NCBI GenBank assembly: GCA_018398765.1
Contig: JAHBMJ010001166.1
Location: 5,165-22,464 of the forward strand
Source: Chromera velia
Lineage: Eukaryota > Sar > Chromeraceae
Direction of reading: 5' to 3'
DNA length: 17,300 nt
Shown: in pieces, positions 9,016 to 17,300 of the stretch
Layout: each line of letters begins with the position of its first letter
Position numbering within the stretch: the stretch's first letter is position 1
The notes under the pieces: generated by a model
Told to the model about the DNA's origin: nothing
Databases searched by the model: none
What the model saw: only the letters and a program-made list of their open reading frames with translations
Program-made: the position numbers and the translations under genes

Positions 9016-9122
9016 ACAGGTGTGATTCCGAACCCCGGACCCTCCTCTTTTGACTGACCCGGCTTAATTCATGATGTCCATCGAGACTGGCTTGTCTTCC
9101 CATACCCTCCTGAGCCACCTGC
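9016..9122 (-). ncRNA. tRNA-like pol III promoter fragment (SINE-like candidate)
   Basis: On the minus strand TGGCTCAGGAGG fits the A-box pattern TRGYNNARNNGG. About 80 nt later comes GGTTCGGAATC, a B-box with one deviation. GCAGGTG at the start could pair with CACCTGT at the end. The T arm does not fold and the A-B spacing is too long for a normal tRNA, so this is not a working tRNA gene. A degenerate tRNA-derived SINE head is the best alternative to coincidence. Confidence 0.25.
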
Positions 9123-10092
9123 AAGGATCTACACGGCTAGTACAAGTATTTTCTCCGTCTTCAGATCCAAAAGAAGGTTCTTCCTGCTCTTTAACAACTT
9201 CTCTTTTGTTTACTGGCATTTGTTTGAAGCTGTCTATCTAGACAGGGCCTCGGTTTATGAAATTGAAAAGTGATTAACTGCAGTGACCAGTATACGGGAC
9301 CGGTATGACTGACGACTTGCGAACGAAGGGGTGAACACCCCTAGGAAAGCTGCAATTCCTTCTACAGACGGACTTCAAACCATCTGGAAGTACCAAATGC
9401 AACGAAAAGCCATGGCATGACAGAAAGTCAGATACAGATCTGTATGTGGGCATGCAAACTTGACGAGCCATCAGCAGACGGAAGTGACGAATGGTTCCAC
9501 TCTCTAAGGTAAAGCAGCAAAGTGAATGATCAAACCAAGTGCACTCTTACTGACCAAGATAGATTGAGCCCGCCAATCGTAAAGAGCACCCGGCACCAGG
9601 TTTTAAAAGTCCTTACCTATAACCGAGAGGGAGAGTATCAACGTACCTTCGCATATGCGTGTTTCCATAGGTATGCCGTTTCTGCTTCTCTTCTTCATAT
9701 GAAAAAGAATCTGCACACAGCACTGTATTTGCATTCATCCTCGGATTGCTAATAAAGGTTGAGAAAGCTGTTTTCCTCCCGGCAAACCGTTTAGCATTGT
9801 GTCATTGCTATGCAAACGGACTCAGTCTGCTTATTCAGCTTTTTGACTCAAACCTGTTGTTCTAGTCCTTTTACCCTGGTGCGCTTCTCATTGTTATGCG
9901 TGTATATGCAGTCGTTTCTGTTACATAGGGCAGCCCATACAACAGTTCTCATGCTGCAAAGAGAGGAGGTTCTCATGTTCTAATGGACTTGATTTTATGC
10001 AGCGCATGCGTTGTCGAACGTGCATGCGTTCAGTGACCTCTGTCGCGCCGAGGTCCTTCTCAAAAATCAGCTGATCGGATTTGTTCCACGGA

Positions 10093-10133
10093 CCGCGGCC
10101 CAGCAACATGCATGCGTTTGCATGGGGCCGCGG
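10093..10133. repeat. Two-part GC-rich hairpin
   Basis: CCGCGGCCC (10093-10101) pairs perfectly with GGGCCGCGG (10125-10133). Inside it CATGCA (10108-10113) pairs with TGCATG (10119-10124), leaving a 5-nt bulge on one side and a hairpin loop of five or so bases. It lies in the right part of the second hAT-like element. The function is unknown. Confidence 0.6.
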
Positions 10134-10208
10134 GGAGCCGCAAGAGCGGGGCCGTGGCGCGTTGCATGGCTATGACGCTGACACTTTTCACCTAATTCCA
10201 TTCAATCA

Positions 10209-10296
10209 GGTGCAAAACAGGTGCATCTGGTGCATCTGGTGCAAAACAGGTGCATCTGGTGCAACTTCTTGGTTTGCACCTTTTCTGAGGTACACC
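10209..10296. repeat. Right subterminal GGTGCA cluster
   Basis: Six GGTGCA units occur between 10209 and 10263, then inverted TGCACC (10275-10280) and GGTACACC (10289-10296). The arrangement mirrors the left cluster, although the GGTGCA units point the same way at both ends. Confidence 0.75.
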
Positions 10297-10310
10297 TTTT
10301 CCAAGCCCTA

Positions 10311-10318
10311 GACTCAAA
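10311..10318. repeat. Target-site duplication, right (GACTCAAA)
   Basis: Identical to 8054-8061 and directly adjacent to the right terminus. Confidence 0.8.
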
Positions 10319-11766
10319 GTGACACCGGCGATGAAGGACCCGTATAGCATGCTAGCTTGCCCAGTGCCCACTAGCGGATTCATTACACGATTTTCATGAT
10401 AATGCTAATAACATCATGCTATATCATATATGTCTAGACATATATATACAATCCGTTAATTCTCTCAACATAGACCAATGGAGCAGATAAAATAATCTAG
10501 AATGGCTTCTCAGCATCGTGGAAATTGAAGAATCAATTCAAATGAACTTCGTGGAACTAGGCGTGGAAAGACTTATTAATCATAAAAAGCATAATGCTCA
10601 TGCGCATACGCATCCATGGTGCTTTTCAGTCCGCGTATGTGGACCTTCATTCGATCAAATTCAATCTTGGATCAAGTCATTTGCAGATCCTCGCACGTAT
10701 TGCCTCTTACACACAGAGTCTGGAGGGAACGTGAAAAGGTGCTTGGTAAGCTGCACAGTCTTCAGAAAAACGCGGGCAAGCTTGTCGATCACACATGCAG
10801 AAAAACTGCAGGTCGATCTGGGAATTCGATGGACCTCGGGAGACCGCAAGGACAACACGATCGCGGGATAGAAGGGAGAGACAGGCCTTCTCATCTGGAT
10901 GGAGGGGGCATGCTTGAAACAGGCATGAGGCAACCACGTTTGCTTCCTCACGCCAAAGAGAAAAAAAACAGTTCTTTATGCAAGTCACTCCCGACAAGTT
11001 GTGTCCGGAGAGGCACAAAGTTTTTTTTTTCACGCAATCATTTCATTCAATCATTTCATTATGTATGCATTCACTCAGTCAACTTGAATTTTTCCTTTCA
11101 AAGGGTAGACATGCAAAGACTTAGTCTTTCCTTTCCACTCTTGCATGAGATCAAGAGGCTTCACGTATTTCAGTCGACGTGGACCGAAACGAGGGGAAAC
11201 CTAAAACGAATACTTAAGACTTTTGGATAATATGCTGTCCAGAGACAATCAACCTCCCATGCAGAGCTCCCTTACTTCCACTTTTGATCTCTTTTTTTAA
11301 TTTCCATTTCCTTCTTTGCTTTCGCTTTCTCAGTCAGAGACTCAGCGTGGTCATGCACACCTGTCACGATGTGAGACCAAAACGCTCATATTCATCAGAT
11401 TCTCCCGATCCATCCATAAACGTTCACGGAATTTCTTTTCTCCCGTTCTTGATTCTGCATGCATGCATACAGTTGGTTTCACTCAATCATTTCCTTATGC
11501 ATGCATACAGTTGCTTTCTTGCATTAGAGAAAAAAGAAGTCCAGCATTTTCCCTCGCAGGATTATCTGCACAGGTCATGAATTCCTTCATGTGACTGAAA
11601 AAAAGGGGGAGATTTTCTGACTGATGTCTTCCCTCTTTCATTTTTTCTTTCTCCTGTTCCTCTGCGACATGCATTTCTCTCCAAAAATCATCGATGCAAT
11701 CCCCAAAATCTGTTGATACCTTCTGTTAAATTCTTCTGTTAAATTCTTTATGCCTCCTTCTTCACC
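10319..11766. other. Intergenic stretch, no gene supported
   Basis: Open frames overlap on both strands at 10518-11230 (up to 204 codons, plus). None has recognisable domain content, and both strands are open at once around 10660-10950, so composition rather than coding is likely. A decayed gene cannot be excluded. TCAATCATTTC-type and ATGCATACAGTTG-type short repeats occur at 11036-11060 and 11457-11515. The last ~150 bp are the probable 3' untranslated region of the minus-strand gene ending at 11767. Confidence 0.45.
11721..11746. repeat. 13-bp tandem duplication
   Basis: TTCTGTTAAATTC is repeated twice without a gap, 21 bp beyond the stop codon of the minus-strand gene and so probably within its 3' untranslated region. 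Confidence 0.7.
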
Positions 11767-14700
11767 TTACACTTGGAGGTCAGCAAGCTTGCTGAAGTCA
11801 AACACGTCCTTCAAATCACCCAAATCAAGCTTGAAGTCAACTGGCTTCGTCTTCTTCTTCTCACCCTCAGCGTCTCCTCCATCTCCTGCAGAGTCTCCAG
11901 TGCACACATCAATGGTGACAGAGAGAGCCTGGCGGTCGTCGTTCTCGCAACCGAACACGTCAGTCTCACAGACCTCAATGATCGTGTACAGGTCAACAAA
12001 GCACTCGTCGTAGCGGTCAGTCATGGCAAACCCGCGCTGAATGGCGCCCAGACCGCCAATGCCGTCGACGTTCTGGCCAGTTCCGAAGACAAAGACCCCG
12101 TTGACGATCACAACATCAAACTCTCTGGCACCGTTATCGATCAACGCTTGAAGGGCGGGAGTGAGAGTGGGATCAGCCAAAGTCGGATCGGCTTGGTCGT
12201 CAGTGAACGCGATGGAGATCCTTGCAGCCCAGTCCCCTGCATGCAGTCAAAATATTGGAACTCTTTTCCCCTGGATTTTGCAACTGTTTCCGTTTGTCGA
12301 ACTACTCTCGAAAAGCCGAAAAACTGAGAGATGAAAAAAACGGACCGGTTAGTGGCAAAAGAGCATGCAAGACCTCAACGCGGAGTGAACGTACACACGC
12401 TTCTAGGAGGCAGCTTCCTCCTTTTTTCCCGAAAGGACGCTTCTTCCTTTTTGTTCTTCTTTAATTGTCTTTCTCAACCCTCTCCCTGTGAAGCCCAAGC
12501 AATCGAAATGCAAATCAAGACTAAAGAGGACGTACAGCTTATGAGAGCTCGAGAGCAAGAAAGATAGCAGAGGCGAGGGGAATTGAGAGTTTTCCGTTCA
12601 GTAATACACACATGTCTGCGACTGCGCGGCATCCAAGTTGCCCTTGGCAGATGACAAATAGAGTCAAACCAGCAGGGGCGAGCAGGGCAGGTGCAAAACT
12701 TTGTAATACGCTGATCCATCGATCAACAAACAGACCGTTATTGTTAAGCAGCACTGCTCCGATGAAGTAGTCATCGAGGGTGGAGATCGTATCGAAGCTC
12801 GCATTCTCCCAGAAGGCGCAGTCGAAGAGCTCGGTCTCGAAGCAAGTGACCTGTTCTTGGTAGACGACGGTGTCATCCAGAAGGATGAAGTTGAACTCGT
12901 CGTTTCCATCGGTGGTGACCTCACCAGTGATGATGGTCTGACCGTTGTCGTTGATGCCCTGTCTCTCTTGTTGACCCTGCATGAGGGAAAGGGAATATGC
13001 ATGCGTGTGCGTGAGTACTGAAGGTGTGTTCACATCCATACCTGATCAAAAGCTTTTGTTATATGTCAGCTTGATGCGTCACAGAGAAGGGATCGAGAGA
13101 TGAAAGTTTACTCTCTGCGAAGACTCGAGCAGGAAAACAGGATGATGAGTATCGATCGATCGAAAGGAGGGAGGAGCTGCGAGTGATCGAAGGAAAACAA
13201 GGGAGAAGAGAGGAGCATGAGCACGCAAAATAGCATAATAAGTGATCAATGCATGCATGGACAGACTCAGAACGAGTGATGCTGAGTGAGTGCATGAATC
13301 ATCAATCGCCCTGGCAGCCCCCTCTATCCTCACTCACTCACTCACCCCATCGAACCCAGCCCATGTTCCAGTGAAAGGACTGCCGTCAACAGGGGACACA
13401 AAGCCAAGCGCCTCAGGCACAGATTCACCCTCGACCAGCTTTCCGCCCGCCAACTCCAGGATGCTCTTGGAGCCAAGAGGGGTACCCACGATAATGGCGT
13501 CCAGCTCATCGCCAGTCAAGGACGCGTCCTGCACTTCAACCTGCGCAAGGAAGTTGTTGAAATTGCTTCCGTACTTGGCGCCAAGGTCTCCGTCAACAAT
13601 AACGAGGTTGAGAGCTGCGTCAATCAGGAAGTCATCCGTGAGCGAGAGCATCTCCACCTGGGCTCCCGTGGTCGTGTCCACCTGGACGTACTTCTCTTCT
13701 CCATGGCTACGGATGATCACGTAGATGAACTCACCTGCACGCGTGAACGGCAATCATGTCGAGTGCACGAGGACGCGAAAAGAGAACGAACACTCATATG
13801 AGGCAGCGAGGAGCTTTTTTGACTGACTTCAGTGGGTAGGAGGGCGAAGAATGAGAGAAAGAATCTCAACGGCGCCCTACAGACCGGGGAACAGTGCCAC
13901 GTCTCTTCAAAGAAGTTCACAAGACTTAGGCAGTTAGAAATAGAACTTCATAGTTATGTTCTCCCTTCTTTTCTTCACGCACACAACAGACAAGAAGAAA
14001 GAAAGAACAAAGACAATAGAACAACATGGGCAGGGGGCCCGAAAGGTGAAAGTTTGCCGCCCTTTGCCTCTCCACCTCCCGAGAGACTTGCACGTGATTA
14101 CGGGATCACACGTTAATCCTCTGCTGCTTCCACTCAAGAAAAAAAGAGGAGAGAAAAAAAAGAGACAGGCAGAAAGGCAGACAGTCCGACAGACAGGACA
14201 CACAAGACAAACAGACTGAATGTGTTTCTTCCTTCTCCCTCCTTTTCTTCAAAAACAAAACAGACAAAAAACACAAAAGAGGCAAAGAACAGGACAAAAA
14301 ATCAAAGAACGTGAGCAGATAGACAGACAGGACAGACATACAGACGGACCTGCAGGGTCGACATGGAGGTCCCTGAAATCTTGGATGGCCAACGCTGTGC
14401 CCACCAGAAGGTCACTGTCTTCCTCGAGCAGAAGGATGCTGGAGTCCTGGGTTCCAAAAACGAGGCCGCCGGGATTCGAGCTTCCTCCAGAAACCCAGGC
14501 AACACGACCGTCATCTGTGATGTCGAAGCTTCTGCGTACATCAAGAAGGGAAGAGGGGAGAAGTGATGAAAGGATGTCAAAGCTTCTGCGTACATCAAGA
14601 AGGGAAGAGGGCAGAAGTGATGAAAGGATGACACATCACACTCTGGATCGAAGAACCATAAAAACCAGGTGGAACCGGCAGGTGGACTGACGCTTGATTA

Positions 14701-15239
14701 AGGCTTGCTTGCGACTGTCTATCGAATTGTGGCAGGCGCGTGGCGTCGTTGAGGATCAGAATGGAGGCGGAGGGGTCTCTGGCGGGGTTGCCGACAAAGA
14801 GGTTTTGAAGAGGAGACGAGTCGATGGTGGTCACAGCCCAGCCGCCAACAGAGTTGATGGCGATGACCTCTCGCATCGAATCGACGACATTGATGGTGTC
14901 AACTGAATTGTCGGTGTTAGTGAAGGGGAGAGTGTCTCCGAGACCGATCAGCTTCGTGAAGCTGACCACAGAAGCACCTGCGGGGCCGTCAGAGGAACCC
15001 CCGTCACCTCCACCAGAGGAGGAACCGTTGTCGGCACCGCTGTCTTTCTTCGCCCCCCCTTCTTTTGAGTAAAAGGGAAAGGAAAGCTTGGGAGCGTACT
15101 CGGCATCTCCGAGCTTCTCGACGAGACCATCAAACTTCAGGTCATCGAATTGTTTGCCAAAATCGGGCAGCCCACCAAAACGCCCCGCAACACCTGTTGC
15201 AAGGAGGGCTCCGGAAAAGAGAGCAGCTTTTCGAGACAT
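11767..15239 (-). CDS. Secreted repeat protein, five exons, 609 residues
   Basis: Five exons join in one frame: 15239-14692, 14531-14350, 13734-13346, 12976-12736 and 12236-11767 (1830 nt with stop). Every junction is GT-AG with matching phase: GTCAGT, GTCCGT, GTGAGT and GTCTGT donors, CAG acceptors. The ATG at 15239 gives a signal peptide (MSRKAALFSGALLATGVAG) with an Ala-X-Gly-type cleavage site, so export is expected. A Gly/Ser/Asp-rich linker (about residues 58-90) follows. From residue 91 on, short beta-strand-like repeats carry a turn pattern: INSVGGWAV (128-136), ITDDGRVAWV, INDNGQTIITGEV and LLNNNGDWAARI. This resembles bacterial extracellular repeat families such as DUF7453/choice-of-anchor proteins, by memory of the motif only. 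A CxETxxFxC-like motif occurs twice (residues 418-426 and in exon 5), suggesting disulfides. Introns are C/T-rich in the sense strand. Function and ligand are unknown; surface or vacuolar location is also possible. Confidence 0.82.
14160..14345. repeat. CAGA-rich low-complexity tracts in intron 2
   Basis: Two clusters of AGACAGACAGGAC-type units (about 14163-14218 and 14318-14345) flank a C/T-rich stretch. They lie inside the 615-bp second intron of the secreted-protein gene. Confidence 0.6.
14521..14628. repeat. 54-bp tandem duplication spanning the intron 1/exon 2 junction
   Basis: Units 14521-14574 and 14575-14628 match at 52 of 54 positions. Each contains the minus-strand 3' splice site (pyrimidine tract, TGTACGCAG, then AAGCTT). 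The exon can start at 14531, giving the standard protein, or at 14585. The extra 54 nt are open in the same frame and would add SFDILSSLLPSSLLDVRR. Intron 1 is 160 or 106 bp accordingly. Confidence 0.9.
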
Positions 15240-15498
15240 CTTCTTTTCGAAGCCTTGGACGTTAACAAGGGGTGGACAGACAGTCGGAGCGCCTCTTCGA
15301 TGTGACCTCTGACGGGAAGGAGGACAATGACAACAGGATTGATCGAGCTTTGAGATTGATCATGCATGAACTATATATATATCCATCCAGAAACATGAAT
15401 TGAATGCATGTTGCACAATATTAATGCAATTGCGAATTTTTGTTCTGCCACGAAATTCGGATCAATGCAATTAATCGGCTGCATGCAATGGCATGCAT

Positions 15499-15531
15499 GG
15501 CCGGGATGATGGCCCCGGCATTGGCCCGGCC
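15499..15531. repeat. GC-rich inverted repeat in the divergent promoter region
   Basis: GGCCGGG (15499-15505) pairs with CCCGGCC (15525-15531). Further C- and G-runs follow to 15539, allowing alternative foldings. It is a sharp GC island between AT-rich palindromes. Confidence 0.5.
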
Positions 15532-15582
15532 GGGGGCCCGCAACATGAGCGCACCGAGATTTGCATGACGGCAGACAACTCG

Positions 15583-15649
15583 AACTATATATATGTATAT
15601 AATTATATATATGAGAGCTATATAGTCTAAGATAGTACGTACGTACGTA
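15583..15649. repeat. AT palindromes and an ACGT tract
   Basis: Alternating TATATA segments lie at about 15587-15624. They are followed by the perfect palindrome TACGTACGTACGTA (15636-15649), about 340 bp upstream of the plus-strand start codon. Confidence 0.6.
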
Positions 15650-15988
15650 TGGAAGCCACATGGAACAGTTCTGCTGCTGGTGAGCGAGGCGGGTCCTCGA
15701 CAGCTTCAACTAGCTGCAGCTTTTGGACGCCCGGTTTGGTGTTTTCATGTTTTTGTGGGACTCTCTGATGTGGCCGCAGTAGAGACGCAGTCGAGGTATT
15801 TTCGCATCTCACACCTGTGGCTTGAAGTCTCCCCCAAGTCAACCAGAGATGCCTGCGTGACCACTCAAACCACAGACCAGCGAAGAGGACCGACTGTCCG
15901 CTTTGCAATCCGACGGGGGTCCTTTCGAAAGGCCCACGCTCGTAGCTTTGCCCAGGGAGAGAGTAAAGTTCAGAGTCGATCAGCACAA

Positions 15989-16819
15989 ATGAGTCGCCTG
16001 TTCAGGTCTCTTCTGTGTGTCTGCTGCTGCTGGGTTTCGTCACAGCCTGCCCTCGGCTTCCTGCCCTCTCCTTTGTCTCTTTGGCCTAGAATGGGGTCAA
16101 AGTTCGGAGGACAGAAAGACGAGACTCCCGAAGGCGTGACTGTCCGACTTCAGCCGTCTCCTCTCGCTCAGTCTGGACACTCGCCTTCAAACTCTCTTCC
16201 AGAAGTGTCTCCCACCAGGAATGAGGGCGGGAGTTTCAGCAAGGGCGCAATCGACAGGTTCCTTCCCTTCGAGAACTTTTGCCCCGGAATGATAGGCCCC
16301 AGTCCCCAAGCGAAGGCTTTGAGGAAGAAAGAGGAAGTACGTGTAGCAGCTGTATATGATGATGGAGGAAGGTGAAGGAGAGAGGTGGTGACTGCATTCG
16401 ACACCTATATGCAGGGAGTGTGCACGCAGAGAAGGCGGAATCATTGTGACGGGTACCTGCAGGAAAGAAGAGGGGGGTGAAATCTGTGTGACACTTGCTC
16501 TGTAGAAACAAGATGCAGCCTCATCCTTTTGTGACTTCTCAATTTCCTCTTTTTCGCGCTTTAATTCTCTTCTACCCGTAGAGGCTTTCGCGGAGTCTGT
16601 TTTCCTGCTTGCCCCTTCGCTCTTTTGCTTTGCAGCAAGCTGCCTGTGACCCCCTCCGCCGCCCCCTGGTGATTGAGGGCGAGTACGGCACCCTGAAGGC
16701 GAACTTGGGAGGCCGGATTCACCTCGATTCTCCCCAGGCAGTGAGGGCACCCGCAGTCTCCCCAACGGCCTCAGAGCTGAACGTCGACCCTGGCTTGTTG
16801 AGAAACGAAGAAAGGACAG
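15989..16819 (+). CDS. Probable plastid-targeted protein, two exons, 3' end unresolved
   Basis: Exon 1 is 15989-16336 and exon 2 is 16636-16819. They are joined in phase 0 by a GTACGT donor and a TTTGCAG acceptor with a long C/T tract. The two exons encode 177 residues. The ATG at 15989 is preferred over upstream in-frame codons because it opens a clear leader: hydrophobic residues 5-18, then QPALG and Phe24 at the predicted cleavage point. A Ser/Pro stretch with Arg34 and Lys38 follows. A signal peptide followed by a transit peptide starting with Phe is the bipartite leader of secondary-plastid algae. The mature part (for example LVIEGEYGTLKANLGGRIHL) is not a family I recognise. After 16819 two acceptors are possible in phase. 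One at 16977 gives a stop at 16988-16990 and one at 17133 gives a stop at 17195-17197, so the C terminus is uncertain. The gene is divergent from the secreted-protein gene. Confidence 0.65.
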
Positions 16820-17286
16820 GTGGGAGGAGAGTACAAAATGTGCGTATATGTTTCTGTGGTTCTGCTTAGAAAAAAAAGACGAGGGAAAAGCAGATAGAAT
16901 GACGTCGGTATAGGTATGTGAATGACTGACAAAAAGTGGCATAGGCAATCAGCGTCTCATCTTCTGTCTATTTCAGAAAAAGAGAAATAGACAGACCGAA
17001 GCGAAAAGAAGAGGGAAGAATTTGAAAAAAAAAAAAACGAAGAAATCCTCTTAGTGACAAGCAAGAGAAAGGAAACGCCGAGCACGTGTGTTCGCATCCG
17101 GGTGTCCTCCGATTGTGTTTTTTTGTTTGCAGTTTCTTTTTTCATCGCCATCTCAGCACTCCCTCGATCTTTCTCTTCAACAAAGGATGCAAACTGAATC
17201 TTCTGAATCCGAACATCGGGTCGACTTGGATTGATTGACCGGAGTACTACGAGATCCATCCCAATGAAGCTTGACTTTCATTTTCA
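16820..17286 (+). other. Unresolved last intron/exon of the plus-strand gene
   Basis: The segment begins with a GTGGGA donor and is purine-rich until a CTGTCTATTTCAG acceptor (ending 16976). A second T-rich acceptor (TTTGTTTGCAG) ends at 17132. Either could start the last coding exon, of 14 or 65 nt respectively. Nothing else is seen. Confidence 0.4.
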
Positions 17287-17300
17287 CCCCCCCCCCCCCC
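17287..17300. repeat. Poly-C run at the window end
   Basis: Fourteen C's reach the edge of the window. The tract may continue, and homopolymers like this often mark assembly breaks. Confidence 0.8.

Larger units (their letters stand above)
8062..10310. mobile_element. Non-autonomous hAT-like element with GGTGCA subterminal repeats
   Basis: This 2249-bp element begins TAAGGCTGAGAAAAGGTG. Its right end, read inward on the minus strand, is TAGGGCTTGGAAAAGGTG, 15 of 18 matching, and both fit the hAT pattern T/C-A-A/G-N-G. A perfect 8-bp duplication, GACTCAAA, flanks it. Just inside both ends are clusters of GGTGCA, including an identical 20-bp stretch at 8122-8141 and 10204-10223, plus GGTACACC at both ends. 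No open frame longer than about 76 codons exists inside and none resembles a transposase, so movement would need a transposase supplied in trans. Between about 8160 and 10190 I see only a tRNA-like promoter fragment, purine-rich runs (8755-8820) and a GC-rich hairpin. Confidence 0.78.
15240..15988. promoter_or_regulatory. Shared intergenic region between divergent genes
   Basis: This 749-bp interval separates two divergently oriented start codons and should hold both promoters and 5' leaders. It contains several TGCATGCA/GCATGC motifs (about 15361, 15403, 15480-15498). Such motifs are bound by AP2-type factors in apicomplexans, and their use here is inferred. It also has TATATATA stretches near 15371 and 15587-15624. 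Open frames at 15627-15986 on both strands mirror one another and are not taken as genes. No transcription start can be fixed. Confidence 0.5.

Noticed and set aside
9016-9122. Functional tRNA gene
   Set aside because: T stem does not pair, the T loop lacks the invariant A and the A-B spacing is too long.
10616-11230. 204-codon plus-strand open frame
   Set aside because: Two minus-strand frames and another plus frame are open over the same bases, with no recognisable motif and no clear gene boundaries.
15627-15986. 119-codon minus-strand open frame upstream of the plastid-leader gene
   Set aside because: Mirrors an open plus-strand frame in the divergent 5' region and lacks a leader, domains or splice sites; probably untranslated.

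Overview
The window looks like nuclear DNA of a protist alga, probably an alveolate of the chromerid/apicomplexan-relative kind. The reasons are GT-AG introns with long pyrimidine tracts, a candidate plastid leader with Phe after the predicted signal-peptide cleavage site, repeated TGCATGCA-type motifs between genes, and nested eukaryotic transposons. The organism call is inference; no ribosomal or other marker gene is present. Nothing suggests bacterial operons, phage or CRISPR.

Layout. Positions 1-2002 hold at most one candidate coding exon (minus strand, 53-186) and otherwise no recognisable gene. Positions 2003-10318 are a transposon nest. The first element is an LTR retrotransposon on the minus strand, 2003-7455. 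It has two direct LTR copies (about 92% identical by hand count), a primer-binding site matching an initiator-tRNA-Met 3' end beside one LTR and a polypurine tract beside the other. It is too short to carry gag-pol and shows none. A hAT-family DNA transposon (2718-4759) is inserted inside it, with perfect 8-bp target-site duplications, conserved terminal inverted repeats and a minus-strand gene with a BED-finger-like segment. A 234-bp MITE-like element follows at 7554-7787. A second, non-coding hAT-like element lies at 8062-10310, again with a perfect 8-bp duplication but with different subterminal repeats (GGTGCA instead of TTTGA).

Positions 10319-11766 contain no gene I can support. From 11767 to the end the window is gene-bearing. 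A five-exon minus-strand gene (15239 to 11767) encodes a 609-residue secreted protein whose repeated 'N-D/N-N-G' strand pattern resembles bacterial extracellular repeat proteins. All its exon phases close in one frame. Its first intron/exon junction contains a 54-bp, in-frame tandem duplication that copies the 3' splice site. A divergent gene starts at 15989 on the plus strand and encodes a small protein with a signal peptide plus plastid-transit-like leader; its 3' end is unresolved. The two genes share a 749-bp intergenic region containing TGCATGCA motifs, AT palindromes and a GC-rich inverted repeat.

There is no evidence that the two convincing genes act in one pathway; they share only the intergenic region.
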